Assembly (NCBI GenBank): GCA_900541235.1
Contig: UQIW01000025.1
Span: 1-33,984, forward strand
Length of the DNA stretch: 33,984 nt
Origin: an uncultured Collinsella sp.
Lineage (GTDB): Bacteria; Actinomycetota; Coriobacteriia; Coriobacteriales; Coriobacteriaceae
Reading direction: 5' to 3'
Shown: positions 1 through 7,567 of the stretch, in pieces
Position numbering within the stretch: the first letter of the stretch is position 1
How the letters are laid out: the number at the start of each line of letters is the position of its first letter
Translations under genes and position numbers: made by a program
The notes under the pieces: generated by a model
Databases searched by the model: none
Told to the model about the DNA's origin: nothing
Seen by the model: only the letters and a program-made list of their open reading frames with translations

Positions 1-47
1 CGCCGCTGACCGGTGGACGGCACCGAGCCGTACGCTTGAACTGAGAA

Positions 48-77
48 GGGGGAGGCCTCGCGGCCTCCCCCTTTTTT
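48..77 (+). terminator. Rho-independent terminator of the upstream unit
   Basis: A perfect 10-bp stem (48-57 with 62-71, GGGGGAGGCC) with a TCGC loop is followed by six T. It ends a transcript entering from the left and insulates the acpS operon. Confidence 0.93.
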
Positions 78-127
78 ACGTTTACGGGCTTTTGTCTCAC
101 ATAGTAGCTGTGTTTTATAACCCTCGT

Positions 128-157
128 TTGTCGCATCTTCTGCGAACGGGCTACAAT
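128..157 (+). promoter_or_regulatory. Probable promoter of the acpS operon
   Basis: A -35-like TTGTCG (128-133) lies 18 bp ahead of a good -10 TACAAT (152-157), between the upstream terminator and the acpS ribosome binding site. Later genes of the operon are packed too tightly to have obvious promoters. Assignment is by consensus only. Confidence 0.55.
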
Positions 158-186
158 AACTTAGTCTGTGCGATATGGAGGTGAAC

Positions 187-726
187 ATGGCTGAAGCTGG
201 TATCGGCGTTGATATCGTCGAGATTTCCCGCATGAAATCAATTCTTGAAAAGACGCCGTCGTTTGCTCGGCGTGTGTTTACCGAAGAAGAGCGTGCGTAT
301 TGCGATGCATCATCGCGTCCCGCTGCTCACTATGCGAGCCGCTTTGCTTCGCGCGAGGCGGTACTTAAAGCTCTCGGCACGGGTTTTAGTCAAGGCGTGG
401 GTCGCAAGGATGTTTCGGTTACGCGTGATAAACTCGGCAAACCGAAGGCGCTGCTTTCGGGCCGTGCTCTCGAGATCGCTCAAGAACTGGGTGTTGTTGA
501 GGTCGCTCTTTCCATTACGCTTACAGGAGACTTGGCCGTTGCGAATGCCATCGCGATTACCGAAGATGCTCGGCCTAAGCCAAAAGAGGAAAAGGTGAGC
601 ACCAAGAAACGCGTAGCGCAGACATTTAAAGAGGCTCGCTCTGTTTTAGATGAGCTTGAGCAGCTGCAGAATTCAGCATTGACGGAGCACCTGGGCGATG
701 CTTCGCAAGATACGCTAGGAGCATAG
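187..726 (+). CDS. acpS: Holo-[acyl-carrier-protein] synthase with C-terminal extension
   Basis: AcpS transfers 4'-phosphopantetheine from CoA to a serine of apo-ACP in the cytoplasm, activating fatty-acid synthesis. The family hallmarks are present: GVDIVEI near the N-terminus (Mg-binding Asp9) and FASREAVLKALG (Glu57). An ATG exists at 175, but GGAGG at 177-181 lies 5 nt before the ATG at 187, so 187 is the better start (179 residues). AcpS is normally about 120-125 residues; here about 55 extra residues follow the enzyme, rich in Lys/Glu and predicted helical (KKRVAQTF..., DELEQLQ). Their role is unknown. The stop codon directly abuts the nnr start, implying translational coupling. Confidence 0.93.
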   Translation: MAEAGIGVDIVEISRMKSILEKTPSFARRVFTEEERAYCDASSRPAAHYASRFASREAVLKALGTGFSQGVGRKDVSVTRDKLGKPKALLSGRALEIAQELGVVEVALSITLTGDLAVANAIAITEDARPKPKEEKVSTKKRVAQTFKEARSVLDELEQLQNSALTEHLGDASQDTLGA

Positions 727-2343
727 ATGAAACCGGTTTTGAGTACCGAAGAAGTCGTTCGTCTCGAGGATATCATCGAACGCGAAGGGACTTCGAAGGC
801 CGAGCTTATGGAGCTAGCGGGTGAGTTTGCCGCCAACGAGGTCTTGAAGCTCAATCCCGATCGGGTTCTCGTTCTGGTCGGTTTTGGTAATAATGGCGGC
901 GACGGTTGGGTTGCCGCCGATATCCTGAGCCATAAGGGTGTGGACGTGGATATCGTTTCTCCGGTTGAGCCGGATGAGATTCCTGCTGCTCTGGCACGTC
1001 ATGTTGCTCGTCGTACTGCCGGCCGCGATGTGCACGTTTGCGTCGGCCCCTCGCGTGACGAACTCGAGGTTTTGATCGATAAGGCCGATGTTGTTGTCGA
1101 TGCCATTTTTGGTACCGGTTTCCACGGAAATCTGCGTGCGCCGTTCTCCATCTGGATTCCTACGGTCAATGAATGCGCCGATTGTGTCGTATCCATTGAT
1201 GTTCCCTCGGGCCTGAATGCCGAGACGGGCGTTGTTGATGACGACTGCATTCGTGCCGAGCATACGGTGACGATGATTGCGCCCAAGATTGGTCTGTATA
1301 GCGCTGATGGTCCTGAGTATGCTGGCGATTTGATCTGCGGCAATCTTTACGACCGTCTTGACGAGGTCATCGATGATATCGACCACGCCGCCGAGATTGT
1401 CGAGCCCGGTGACTTAGTTGATTACTTTGCCCCACTACCTACGAATATCGATAAGTATTCCCGTGGCTCTGTGCTTATTGTCGCCGGATCTGCGCAATAT
1501 CCTGGTGCTGCCATTATGGCGGCCAAGTCTGCAGCTCGCGCGGGTGCTGGTTACGTGGCAGTCGCGGCTCCTGACGCCTGCGCCAATCTTATTCGCATGG
1601 CACTTCCTTCGATTCCCGTCTTTGCTATTCCGTCTGATTCCCGCGGCTCCTTTGGCGCCGCTGCGCGCATGACTGTGTGCGAGATTGCAAAGAAGTACAG
1701 CTGTGTACTGTGCGGTCCCGGTATGACGACATCTGCAGGCGCTATGCAGGTGGTTTCGGGCTTGCTCGAGCTTGATGTGCCGCTTATCTTGGACGCCGAT
1801 GCACTCAACTGCCTTGCTAAGATTGCCATTGACGGTATTGATAGTAATCCCGAGATGTATCGTCGCGAACAGCCGTTGGTTATGACGCCGCACTATCGTG
1901 AGCTTTCGCGTCTGGTTGCCGGTGACGAGGTGAACGACCTTGGTACCGCGATTGCGGCCGCGCAGAAGGTTGTCTGGGCTGCAGGCTCCGACAATCTGGT
2001 GGTCATTGCCAAGGGGCCGACGACGGCTATCTGTGGCGTTGAGCGTGTGCTGCTGCCGCTCTCGGGTCCGGCTTCTCTGGCAACTGCCGGTTCGGGTGAT
2101 GTTCTCGCGGGTATTTTGGCCGGCACGCTTGCCACCATGCGCGACGAGATGGATCGTTGGGAGTTGCTGTATTCGTACGCCGTCGCACTTCACAGCTACG
2201 CCGGTTTTGCCGCGGCGACGGAGTATGGTGAGAAGAGCGTCATCGCGACCGATCTTATCGACTTGATCGGTCCGGCCATGGAACTGGCGGCAAAGGATGC
2301 GCTCGAAGATCTGGGAATCATGGACGAAGGGTCGGATGACTAA
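727..2343 (+). CDS. nnr: Bifunctional NAD(P)H-hydrate epimerase / ADP-dependent NAD(P)H-hydrate dehydratase
   Basis: This is a metabolite-repair enzyme: the N-terminal YjeF_N domain (about residues 1-215) epimerises damaged R-NAD(P)HX to the S form, and the C-terminal ribokinase-like domain (about 230-525) dehydrates S-NAD(P)HX back to NAD(P)H using ADP. Visible signatures are GFGNNGGDGW and IDVPSGLNAETG in the first half, and PLVMTPHYRELSRL and the nucleotide-binding AGSGDVLAGILAG in the second. At 538 residues it has the normal length of the fused form. It starts on the base after the acpS stop and ends 2 nt before alr, so acpS-nnr-alr is a compact operon; this neighbourhood recurs in many bacteria. 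Confidence 0.95.
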   Translation: MKPVLSTEEVVRLEDIIEREGTSKAELMELAGEFAANEVLKLNPDRVLVLVGFGNNGGDGWVAADILSHKGVDVDIVSPVEPDEIPAALARHVARRTAGRDVHVCVGPSRDELEVLIDKADVVVDAIFGTGFHGNLRAPFSIWIPTVNECADCVVSIDVPSGLNAETGVVDDDCIRAEHTVTMIAPKIGLYSADGPEYAGDLICGNLYDRLDEVIDDIDHAAEIVEPGDLVDYFAPLPTNIDKYSRGSVLIVAGSAQYPGAAIMAAKSAARAGAGYVAVAAPDACANLIRMALPSIPVFAIPSDSRGSFGAAARMTVCEIAKKYSCVLCGPGMTTSAGAMQVVSGLLELDVPLILDADALNCLAKIAIDGIDSNPEMYRREQPLVMTPHYRELSRLVAGDEVNDLGTAIAAAQKVVWAAGSDNLVVIAKGPTTAICGVERVLLPLSGPASLATAGSGDVLAGILAGTLATMRDEMDRWELLYSYAVALHSYAGFAAATEYGEKSVIATDLIDLIGPAMELAAKDALEDLGIMDEGSDD

Positions 2344-2345
2344 TC

Positions 2346-3491
2346 ATGAATAAAGCCGATTTGACGCGCTGGTCCTGGGTCGAGATCGACCGCGGGGCGC
2401 TCCGTCGCAACACGAGGGCCTATAAGAACTTGCTGAATCCACGTCAGCGCCTGTGCTGCGTGGTCAAGGCCGATGCTTATGGTCATGGAGCTGTTGAGTG
2501 CGCCAAGATCATGTATTCGGCCGGTGCCGACATGTTTGCCGTGGCGACGGTTAACGAGGGCGTTGAGCTCCGACAGGGCGGGATTACGAAACCCATCCTC
2601 ATCCTAAGCGAGCCGCCTATCGAGGCCATTCCGACGTTGCTCGAGTTTGATATCATGCCTTCGGTCTATACGTCTGATTTTGCTCTTGCGTATGGCGAAT
2701 GTGCCGTCGCGGCGGGCAAAGTGGGCAAGTATCATCTCGCCATCGAGACGGGCATGAATCGTATCGGCGTTCACTACACGCAGGTGCTCGACTTTGTCCG
2801 CGGTATAAATTTCCATCGCGGTATTCAGTGCGACGGCGTATTTACGCACTTCGCCACGGCCGATGAACCTTCGGGCTGGGACTACAAGCTGCAGTGTCAG
2901 CGCTTTACCGAGGCCGTTCAGGCCATTAAGGATGCGGGTTTTGAGTGCGGTATCGTGCACTGCGCCAACACGCCGTCCTCGATGCTCGACTCCTCGATGC
3001 ATTTTGATATGATTCGCGCCGGCGTTGGCTTGTATGGCATGCAGCCGTGCGAGCTGAGTGGCCGCGTGATGCAGCTTGATCCCGTTATGAGCGTCCATGC
3101 GCGCGTGACGCGCGTGGCACACCCTGCGATGGGTGAGGGCGTGGGCTACGGTTTTACCTACCGCGTACCGCGTACGCGCGTTCAGATCTGCACGCTGCCG
3201 ATCGGTTATGCCGATGGCCTATCGCGTACGCTTTCCAATCGTATGGATGTGCTGTATCGCGGCGAGCGTGTGCATCAGGTTGGCAATATCTGCATGGACC
3301 AGTTTATGGTCGCCATTCAGTCCAACCCGGCACACGAGATTCCCGAGGCCGAGTATGGTGACGAGATGATCATTGTCGGCCGCGATGGCGATGCCGAGAT
3401 CACTATGGACGAGATGGCCCGACTGCGCGGAACGATTAACTACGAGGTCGCCTGCGGCTTTGGCATGCGTCTCGACAAGGTCTACGTGTAG
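2346..3491 (+). CDS. alr: Alanine racemase
   Basis: A PLP enzyme converting L-alanine to D-alanine for peptidoglycan. The cofactor lysine is Lys41 in VVKADAYGHGA, and the second catalytic base is Tyr268 in VGYGFTYR, followed by PIGYADGLSR and the conserved GNICMDQFMV. At 381 residues it is of typical length with an N-terminal TIM barrel and C-terminal beta domain. It begins 2 nt after the nnr stop and is followed by the uracil-DNA glycosylase gene 8 nt downstream. Linkage of alr to nnr, tsaE and tsaD is common in Gram-positive bacteria. Confidence 0.97.
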   Translation: MNKADLTRWSWVEIDRGALRRNTRAYKNLLNPRQRLCCVVKADAYGHGAVECAKIMYSAGADMFAVATVNEGVELRQGGITKPILILSEPPIEAIPTLLEFDIMPSVYTSDFALAYGECAVAAGKVGKYHLAIETGMNRIGVHYTQVLDFVRGINFHRGIQCDGVFTHFATADEPSGWDYKLQCQRFTEAVQAIKDAGFECGIVHCANTPSSMLDSSMHFDMIRAGVGLYGMQPCELSGRVMQLDPVMSVHARVTRVAHPAMGEGVGYGFTYRVPRTRVQICTLPIGYADGLSRTLSNRMDVLYRGERVHQVGNICMDQFMVAIQSNPAHEIPEAEYGDEMIIVGRDGDAEITMDEMARLRGTINYEVACGFGMRLDKVYV

Positions 3492-3499
3492 GAGCCGCT

Positions 3500-4120
3500 A
3501 TGGGCGTCATGCACATCCCCGGCCATACCCATCAGGCACCACGTGAGGTCGCACTCGAGGAAATTGAGGCCGTTCTGGGCGATTGTCACCTCTGCCAGCT
3601 CTACCAGTCGCGTCACAATATCGTGTTTGGCGTGGGAAACCCCCGCGCTCGCGTGATGTTTATTGGTGAGGCGCCGGGCCGCAATGAGGATTTGCAGGGC
3701 GAGCCCTTTGTGGGGGCGGCAGGCGAGGACCTCAACGGCATTTTGTCGCTGGCGGGCCTCAAACGCGAAGACGTCTACATTGCCAACGTGCTTAAGTGCC
3801 GCCCGCCGGGAAACCGCAATCCGCGTCCCGAGGAAGTGTTGGCTTGCTCGCCGTTTTTGCGTGAGCAGATTCGAAGCATCTGGCCCGATATTATCGTGAC
3901 GCTCGGCAACCCCGCGACGCACTTTGTGCTTAAGACCGAGATTGGCATTACTAAGCTGCGCGGCAGGTTCCACCAGATGGGGCATTTTGTAGTAATGCCC
4001 ACGTTCCATCCGGCAGCAGCGCTGCGCAATCCGGCGTGGCAGGAGCTGCTGGAGGAAGACTTTAAGATGCTGGGCGACTATCTGGAGCGACATCCCGCAC
4101 CAGAGGACGCCTCGGAATAA
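3500..4120 (+). CDS. Family 4 uracil-DNA glycosylase (4Fe-4S)
   Basis: This enzyme removes uracil from DNA as the first step of base-excision repair. Four cysteines spaced as in iron-sulfur family 4 UDGs are visible: Cys29 and Cys32 (CHLC), Cys100 (VLKCRPPGN) and Cys116. The active-site loop GEAPGRNEDLQGEPFVG and the late HPAA motif (TFHPAAALRNP) are intact. At 206 residues it is full length. A GGAG precedes the ATG, and 8 nt separate it from alr. It is co-transcribed with cell-wall and tRNA-modification genes, which says little about its role. Confidence 0.93.
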   Translation: MGVMHIPGHTHQAPREVALEEIEAVLGDCHLCQLYQSRHNIVFGVGNPRARVMFIGEAPGRNEDLQGEPFVGAAGEDLNGILSLAGLKREDVYIANVLKCRPPGNRNPRPEEVLACSPFLREQIRSIWPDIIVTLGNPATHFVLKTEIGITKLRGRFHQMGHFVVMPTFHPAAALRNPAWQELLEEDFKMLGDYLERHPAPEDASE

Positions 4121-4132
4121 TAAGGAGCATAT

Positions 4133-4639
4133 ATGTCCCTGGAGCGCCTGGGGGTAGGTACTTACAAAACGACTTGCGCTGCCGATACGGAGTACTTTGG
4201 CGAGCTAATTGCACCGTGCCTTGAGGACGGCGATGTGCTCATCCTGACCGGTGGCCTGGGAGTGGGCAAAACTCACTTTACCAAGGGCGTCTCGCGCGGG
4301 CTGGGCGATGGGCATATGGTTACGAGCCCTACGTTTGCGCTCATGGCCGTTCACGATCAAGGTCGTATTCCGCTGTTTCACTTTGATCTATACCGCCTGG
4401 AGCATGCCTACGAGCTCGAGGATACGGGCATTTTCGATGTGCTGGGCTATGAGGGTGCTTGCCTGCTGGAATGGGGCGAACAATTCCAGGACGAGCTGAC
4501 GGATGAGTATCTTTCGGTGACGCTCAAGCGTGATGAGGGCGACAGCGATGTGCGAACGATAACGCTTGAGGCGCACGGTGACCGCGCAATGGAGCTTTCC
4601 CATTTGATTGATAAGGCTGTACAAGATGAGCTTGCATAA
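4133..4639 (+). CDS. tsaE: tRNA t6A37 biosynthesis ATPase TsaE
   Basis: TsaE is the P-loop ATPase that assists the TsaB-TsaD complex in making N6-threonylcarbamoyladenosine at position 37 of ANN-decoding tRNAs. The Walker A motif GGLGVGKT (Lys46) is followed by SPTFALM and the HFDLYRLE motif typical of the family. It is 168 residues long. An AAGGAG Shine-Dalgarno precedes the ATG. Its end overlaps the start of the tsaB-rimI-tsaD fusion, so the t6A proteins are translationally coupled. Confidence 0.94.
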   Translation: MSLERLGVGTYKTTCAADTEYFGELIAPCLEDGDVLILTGGLGVGKTHFTKGVSRGLGDGHMVTSPTFALMAVHDQGRIPLFHFDLYRLEHAYELEDTGIFDVLGYEGACLLEWGEQFQDELTDEYLSVTLKRDEGDSDVRTITLEAHGDRAMELSHLIDKAVQDELA

Positions 4640-7010
4640 CGACAACGCGCTGGTGGTGGCGCTCGATACCTCGACCGACATGCTTGCCTGCGCGGCAAGC
4701 TGGATTGATGGGCAGACGGGCGAGACGAAGCTCGTGAGTGGCGACCACATGTGTCGCCGTCACGCCAACGTTGAGCTCGTGAATACCGTTGATGGCGTGC
4801 TGGCTCAAGCCGGTCTGGATCGCAGCGATGTTGGTTGCTATGTGGTCGGCCGCGGCCCGGGGTCCTTTACGGGTGTGCGCATCGGCATCTCCACTGCCAA
4901 GGGCCTCGCGCGTGGTGCCAATGTTCCGCTGCTGGGCGTGTCGACGCTCGACGCCTGCGCTTGGACGGCGTGGAAGGCTGGCGTGCGCGGCAAGCTTGGT
5001 ATCTTGGCCGATGCTATGCGCGGTGAGGTATATCCGGCGCTGTATATGCTGGTCGATGAGGGTCCCGAGCGTCTGTTTCAGCGCGAGCGCGTGGTCAAGG
5101 CCGCCGTGGCGCTTGATGAGTGGCGTCAGACCGCGGGCTGGGATCAGGTTCAGCTAACTGGTGACGGTCTCGTGCGTTATGGCAAGCTGCTGGGTGAGGA
5201 CGAGACGGCACGCTGCGTGGAGCGAGGCCTGTGGTGGCCCTCGGGCGAGGGCCTGCTGATGGCGCACGCCGCAGGCGATGGCGATCCCGCTCGCGTCTTG
5301 CCGATCTACACGCGCCTTTCGGACGCCGAGGAAAACGAGCGCAAGCGCCTGGGCCTTGCCGAGAGCGCGCAGAGTGAGGTGACAGGTGTTGCCGACGAGC
5401 TCGCTGGGCGTCATCTGCAATTCCGCCCCATGGGCGCGGCGGATGCCGAGGGCGCGAGCGCACTGGAGACCGCCTGCTTTGAAGGCGCCGGACACGAGGC
5501 GTGGACGCCGGGCATGTTCTTGTCCGAGCTGGGCGAGGACGTTGCCGCTCCGCGTAGCTGGTGGGTGGCGCACGACGACGGTCAGTTGCTGGGTCTTGCC
5601 GGCGGCATGGTCGTCGACGGGGACGTGCAGATTATGGACGTTGCCGTCGATCCGACTCATCGCCGTGAGGGTATCGCCCGCAAGCTTCTGTCGCACGTGA
5701 GCTATGACGCGCAGATGCTCGGCTGCACCACGGCTTCGCTTGAGGTTGAGGACGGCAACGAGGGCGCAATTGCACTCTATGCCGCCCTGGGCTTTACCGA
5801 GGCTGGCCGTCGCCGCGGCTACTATGGTGCCGGCAAGGATGCCATCGTCATGACGGCTCCGCTGCCCCTCGTGCTTCCGGTCGACAATGCTTCGCCCGAG
5901 CCGACGGCGGCAGAGCAGCGCGTATGGCCGCTGCCTGCGCCCGGGCGCTCCGAGGGGGAGCGTGCCGAAATTGAACGCCGCCGCCTAGTGCTCGCTATCG
6001 AGAGTTCCTGCGACGAGACGGCCGTGGCGATTATCGATGCGGATGGCAATATGCTGGCCAACCAGGTGTCGACGCAGATTGATTTCCATGCCCGTTTTGG
6101 CGGCGTGGTGCCCGAGATCGCCTCGCGCAAACACGTTGAGGTGATTGTGAGTGTCGTGGATGCGGCGCTCGAGGATGCCGCAGCATCGCTTGGTCTTGAG
6201 GGTGGAGCCATTGCCCCCAGCGAGCTTGCCGCCGTGGGCGTGACACAGGGTCCGGGCCTGGTGGGCGCGCTCGTGGTTGGCGTCGCCTTCGCCAAAGGCT
6301 TTGCCTACGCTGCCGGCAAGCCGCTCGTGTGCGTCAACCATCTGGAGGGGCACCTGTTTGCCAACTTGCTAGCGCAGCCCGACCTCAAGCCGCCGTTCAT
6401 CTTCACGCTTGTCTCGGGCGGGCACACCATGCTCGTGCACGTGAAGGCATGGGGCGACTACGAGGTACTTGGTGAGACACTCGATGATGCTGTGGGCGAG
6501 GCCTTCGACAAGGTAGCCAAGGCGTTGGGTCTGGGCTATCCCGGTGGCCCCATCATCTCCAAGCTGGCCGAGACGGGCAATCCCCGCGCGATCGATTTCC
6601 CCCGTGCGCTTAACAGCAGGGGAGACTATCGCTTCTCGCTTTCGGGCCTTAAAACCGCTGTGACGCTCTACATTGAACAGGAGACCAAGGCCGGGCGCAC
6701 GATTCACCTTCCCGATCTGGCGGCTTCGTTTGAGGCAGCTGTCTTTGACGTGCAGTACAAGAAGGCCAAAAACGCATTGCACGCTACCGGATGTAAGGAA
6801 TACTGCATCGGCGGCGGCGTCTCGGCCAACCCGCATCTGCGCGAGATGATGATCAAGAAGCTTGGGCGTCAGGGGATTCGCGTAACGGTGCCGCCCTTGT
6901 CTGCCTGTACCGATAACGCAGCCATGATCGCGGAGGTCGCTCGCCGTAAATTCGACCGAGGAGAAATCTCGCCGTTCGATGTCGACGCCGATCCGAACAT
7001 GACGCTGTAG
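4626..7010 (+). CDS. tsaD: TsaB-RimI-TsaD triple fusion (t6A synthesis and protein N-acetylation)
   Basis: Three normally separate proteins are joined in one chain of 794 residues. Residues about 5-235 are TsaB (VVALDTSTD, GRGPGSFTGVRIG). Residues about 262-425 are a GNAT acetyltransferase of RimI type, with the acetyl-CoA loop VDPTHRREGIARKLL. Residues about 450-794 are TsaD, the threonylcarbamoyl transferase: AIESSCDETAVA, metal ligands in HLEGHLFAN, SGGHT and GGGVSANPHLR. An in-frame TTG lies at 4608, but the ATG at 4626 fits the usual TsaB N-terminus. It overlaps tsaE by 14 nt. TsaB and TsaD work as a heterodimer, so fusion fixes stoichiometry; RimI acetylates ribosomal protein S18 in E. 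coli. Fusions of TsaB with RimI are known in Actinobacteria. Confidence 0.95.
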   Translation: MSLHNDNALVVALDTSTDMLACAASWIDGQTGETKLVSGDHMCRRHANVELVNTVDGVLAQAGLDRSDVGCYVVGRGPGSFTGVRIGISTAKGLARGANVPLLGVSTLDACAWTAWKAGVRGKLGILADAMRGEVYPALYMLVDEGPERLFQRERVVKAAVALDEWRQTAGWDQVQLTGDGLVRYGKLLGEDETARCVERGLWWPSGEGLLMAHAAGDGDPARVLPIYTRLSDAEENERKRLGLAESAQSEVTGVADELAGRHLQFRPMGAADAEGASALETACFEGAGHEAWTPGMFLSELGEDVAAPRSWWVAHDDGQLLGLAGGMVVDGDVQIMDVAVDPTHRREGIARKLLSHVSYDAQMLGCTTASLEVEDGNEGAIALYAALGFTEAGRRRGYYGAGKDAIVMTAPLPLVLPVDNASPEPTAAEQRVWPLPAPGRSEGERAEIERRRLVLAIESSCDETAVAIIDADGNMLANQVSTQIDFHARFGGVVPEIASRKHVEVIVSVVDAALEDAAASLGLEGGAIAPSELAAVGVTQGPGLVGALVVGVAFAKGFAYAAGKPLVCVNHLEGHLFANLLAQPDLKPPFIFTLVSGGHTMLVHVKAWGDYEVLGETLDDAVGEAFDKVAKALGLGYPGGPIISKLAETGNPRAIDFPRALNSRGDYRFSLSGLKTAVTLYIEQETKAGRTIHLPDLAASFEAAVFDVQYKKAKNALHATGCKEYCIGGGVSANPHLREMMIKKLGRQGIRVTVPPLSACTDNAAMIAEVARRKFDRGEISPFDVDADPNMTL

Positions 7011-7022
7011 CTGGTACGGCGC

Positions 7023-7157
7023 GGTCCCCGGACGGAGGGGCCGGATATAAGGTTTCCTGCTCTACAGTCCTGCGCAAGACGAAGGCCACATTAAGTGGCC
7101 TTCTTTGCGTGCGGAACTCGCGATAAACCTTATATCCGGCCCCTCCGGTCGGGGACC
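7023..7157. repeat. Long inverted repeat with cloverleaf-like core, copy A
   Basis: Two 33-nt arms (7023-7055 and 7125-7157) are reverse complements except for two positions. They enclose a 69-nt core that begins CCTGCTCTACAGTCC and ends GCGGAACTCGCGAT. Within the core a 9-bp hairpin (7081-7089 with 7095-7103, loop ATTAA) is flanked by a small CTG/CAG hairpin and a GCG/CGC hairpin, so the whole can fold as a cloverleaf. It starts 12 nt after the tsaD stop codon and has no T-tract. It may end or stabilise the operon mRNA; function unproven. Confidence 0.85.
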
Positions 7158-7297
7158 TTTCTGTATCGATATAGCTTCTGAGCTGGTTTGGCGTCGATAA
7201 CGTCCAGCAAGGTTAACAAGCCAGCGCCGAATTTCCGGCGGGCTTTAGCTGAAAGAAAAAGATAGTGTGCGGAGCTTTGCTCCGCATATGGGATGGG
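7158..7297. other. Spacer between inverted repeats A and B
   Basis: A 140-bp AT-richer stretch with no credible gene. It contains two further small hairpins: CGCCG/CGGCG (7225-7240) and GCGGAGC/GCTCCGC (7269-7285). It separates two copies of the long inverted repeat whose cores point in opposite directions. Confidence 0.6.
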
Positions 7298-7433
7298 GCC
7301 CCTCGGGAGCGGGCGGGCGTATACAAGGTTTATCGCGAGTTCCGCACGAGCCGGAGAGCACTTAATGTGCTCTCCGTGCGAGCAGGACTGTAGAGCAGGA
7401 AACCTTGTATACGCCCGCCCGCTCCCGAGGGGC
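7298..7433. repeat. Long inverted repeat with cloverleaf-like core, copy B (core inverted)
   Basis: Perfect 34-nt arms (7298-7331 and 7400-7433) enclose a 68-nt core that is the reverse complement of the core found in copies A, C and D. The distal arm sequence (GCCCCTCGGGAGCGGGCGG...) is unrelated to that of A, yet both end in AAGGTTT next to the core. The apical hairpin carries the GGAGAGCAC/GTGCTCTCC variant shared with copy D. It lies upstream of the cstA promoter and faces copy A across 140 bp. Confidence 0.87.
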
Positions 7434-7531
7434 ATCTCTCATGCAAAAACTTTTGTTGGGTAAAGTCCGAGGTCAGTGGCGTTTTATACCGAGAAATTCA
7501 AAAAAAGTTGAAAATTCATTACATATTTGCG

Positions 7532-7560
7532 TTGACTTTAGGTAACTAAAGTTTCATACT
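7532..7560 (+). promoter_or_regulatory. cstA promoter with operator-like palindrome in its spacer
   Basis: A -35 TTGACT (7532-7537), a 17-bp spacer and a -10 CATACT (7555-7560) form a good promoter. The spacer holds a perfect palindrome, CTTTAG-GTAA-CTAAAG (7536-7551), placed where a bound repressor would block RNA polymerase. A second inverted repeat, GATGTGAAC...GTTCACATC (7579-7607), lies just beyond the expected start of transcription. Confidence 0.6.
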
Positions 7561-7567
7561 GCTTTTC

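Noticed and set aside
7023..7157. Interpretation of the long inverted repeats as tRNA genes or ordinary rho-independent terminators
   Set aside because: The fold is cloverleaf-like, but there is no T-arm TTCGA motif, no plausible anticodon loop or CCA, and the stems lack a T-tract.
7023..7433. Interpretation as CRISPR repeats or a miniature transposon with target duplications
   Set aside because: No regular spacing or spacers, and no direct repeats were seen just outside the arms; the arms differ between copies.
7130..7435. 101-codon minus-strand frame between tsaD and cstA
   Set aside because: It runs through both long inverted repeats, so its codons are repeat sequence rather than a protein.
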